IMG/VR virus record: IMGVR_UViG_3300039106_000596
Coordinates: 1 to 46,334 of that record
Length of the DNA: 46,334 bases
Strand: one strand, 5' to 3'
Source: a virus
Shown piece by piece: positions 46,135 to 46,334 of this stretch. The notes under the pieces are model-generated. The model was not told the origin of the DNA. It was given only the letters and a program-made list of their open reading frames with translations, and made no database searches. Within the stretch, counting starts at the first letter, position 1; each line of letters opens with the position of its first letter. The position numbers and the translations under genes were made by a program.

Positions 46135-46334
46135 TTAGTATACTAACACACATCTATCCATTCTTAAAGAAGCTGTGATATCAGCTAACGCATCTTGACT
46201 ATAAGACAACTGTCCAAAGTTCACATCTGTTAAGAATGTTCCATAAAGAATCCATTTCTCAACAACAACTCCTGTAGGGTCCAACATTTCAAGGTCGATG
46301 TCTTTTTTGTAACCCGCAGCATAACCCATACGAC
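46135..46334 (-). CDS. 19: Tail tube protein gp19-like, C-terminal part
   Basis: The gene enters from the right edge; 65-66 codons are visible, ending at TAA (46135-46137), and the N-terminus lies outside. The visible part (KKDIDLEMLDPTGVVVEKWI; LYGTFLTDVNFGQLSYSQDA; LADITASLRMDRCVLVY) has the beta-strand pattern and wording typical of the C-terminus of T4-type tube proteins. Hundreds of copies form the inner tube around the tape measure, encoded two genes downstream. An in-frame ATG at 46327-46329 is internal, since the frame stays open beyond it. Confidence 0.85.
   Translation of the reverse strand, partial: RMGYAAGYKKDIDLEMLDPTGVVVEKWILYGTFLTDVNFGQLSYSQDALADITASLRMDRCVLVY

Noticed and set aside
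1-46334. tRNA genes, integrase, insertion sequences, homing endonucleases
   Set aside because: None could be recognised. Gaps between genes are too short for tRNAs, apart from 18529-18620, 29463-29573, 46063-46134 and a few smaller ones; these hold boxes, hairpins or A/T-rich sequence without a cloverleaf that I could see.

Overview
The window is a continuous piece of a tailed-phage genome: an AT-rich, T4-like contractile-tailed (myovirus-type) phage. Every convincing gene lies on the minus strand, so transcription runs from high to low coordinates. The likely host is a Bacteroidota/Flavobacteria-type bacterium. Evidence for this is a TTTG...TAnnTTTG (-33/-7) promoter in front of the single-strand-binding protein gene, the near absence of Shine-Dalgarno sequences, and SprB-type repeats (a family typical of Bacteroidota surface adhesins) in a phage structural protein. 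The host assignment is inference.

Layout in transcription order. (1) Tail tube and baseplate initiation, 46334-37897: C-terminus of a gp19-like tube protein, a terminator, a gp26-like protein with an overlapping 59-aa ORF (candidate tail assembly chaperone pair), a tape measure, a 1677-aa baseplate protein with an OmpA-C-like domain, and a gp53-like wedge protein. (2) A 2453-aa baseplate hub-type protein, 37907-30546, followed by two small genes of unknown function. (3) A replication, recombination and nucleotide-metabolism block, 29462-21014: ssb (its own unit, with a host-type promoter and flanking terminators), a small ORF, a RecA/UvsX-like recombinase, a 5'-3' flap nuclease, an unknown gene, a DnaB/gp41-like helicase, and class Ia ribonucleotide reductase (nrdB, nrdA), ending at a terminator. 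(4) Baseplate wedge and tail periphery, 20935-1: gp25, gp6, a 1702-aa protein with internal membrane-type helices, four proteins of unknown detailed role (one with a PKD-like domain), a 994-aa wedge/tail protein, a 711-aa SprB-repeat protein, a small protein, a Thr/Pro-rich stalked protein, and a collagen-like Gly-X-Y fibre that runs off the left edge.

Within runs, genes are tightly packed, often with TAATG or ATGA stop/start overlaps. Six run-initial structural genes carry a TATTTAT[T/A][A/T] box 11-16 nt before the start codon. The replication genes lack it, which suggests a phage-specific late promoter class separate from the host-type early promoter of ssb. No tRNA, integrase, insertion sequence or CRISPR array was seen, and no gene-free stretch exceeds about 115 bases. 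The main points for a second look are the late-box motif, the candidate frameshifted chaperone pair, the membrane segments in the 1702-aa protein, the SprB repeats, and a C-terminal module shared by the adjacent 994- and 711-aa proteins.
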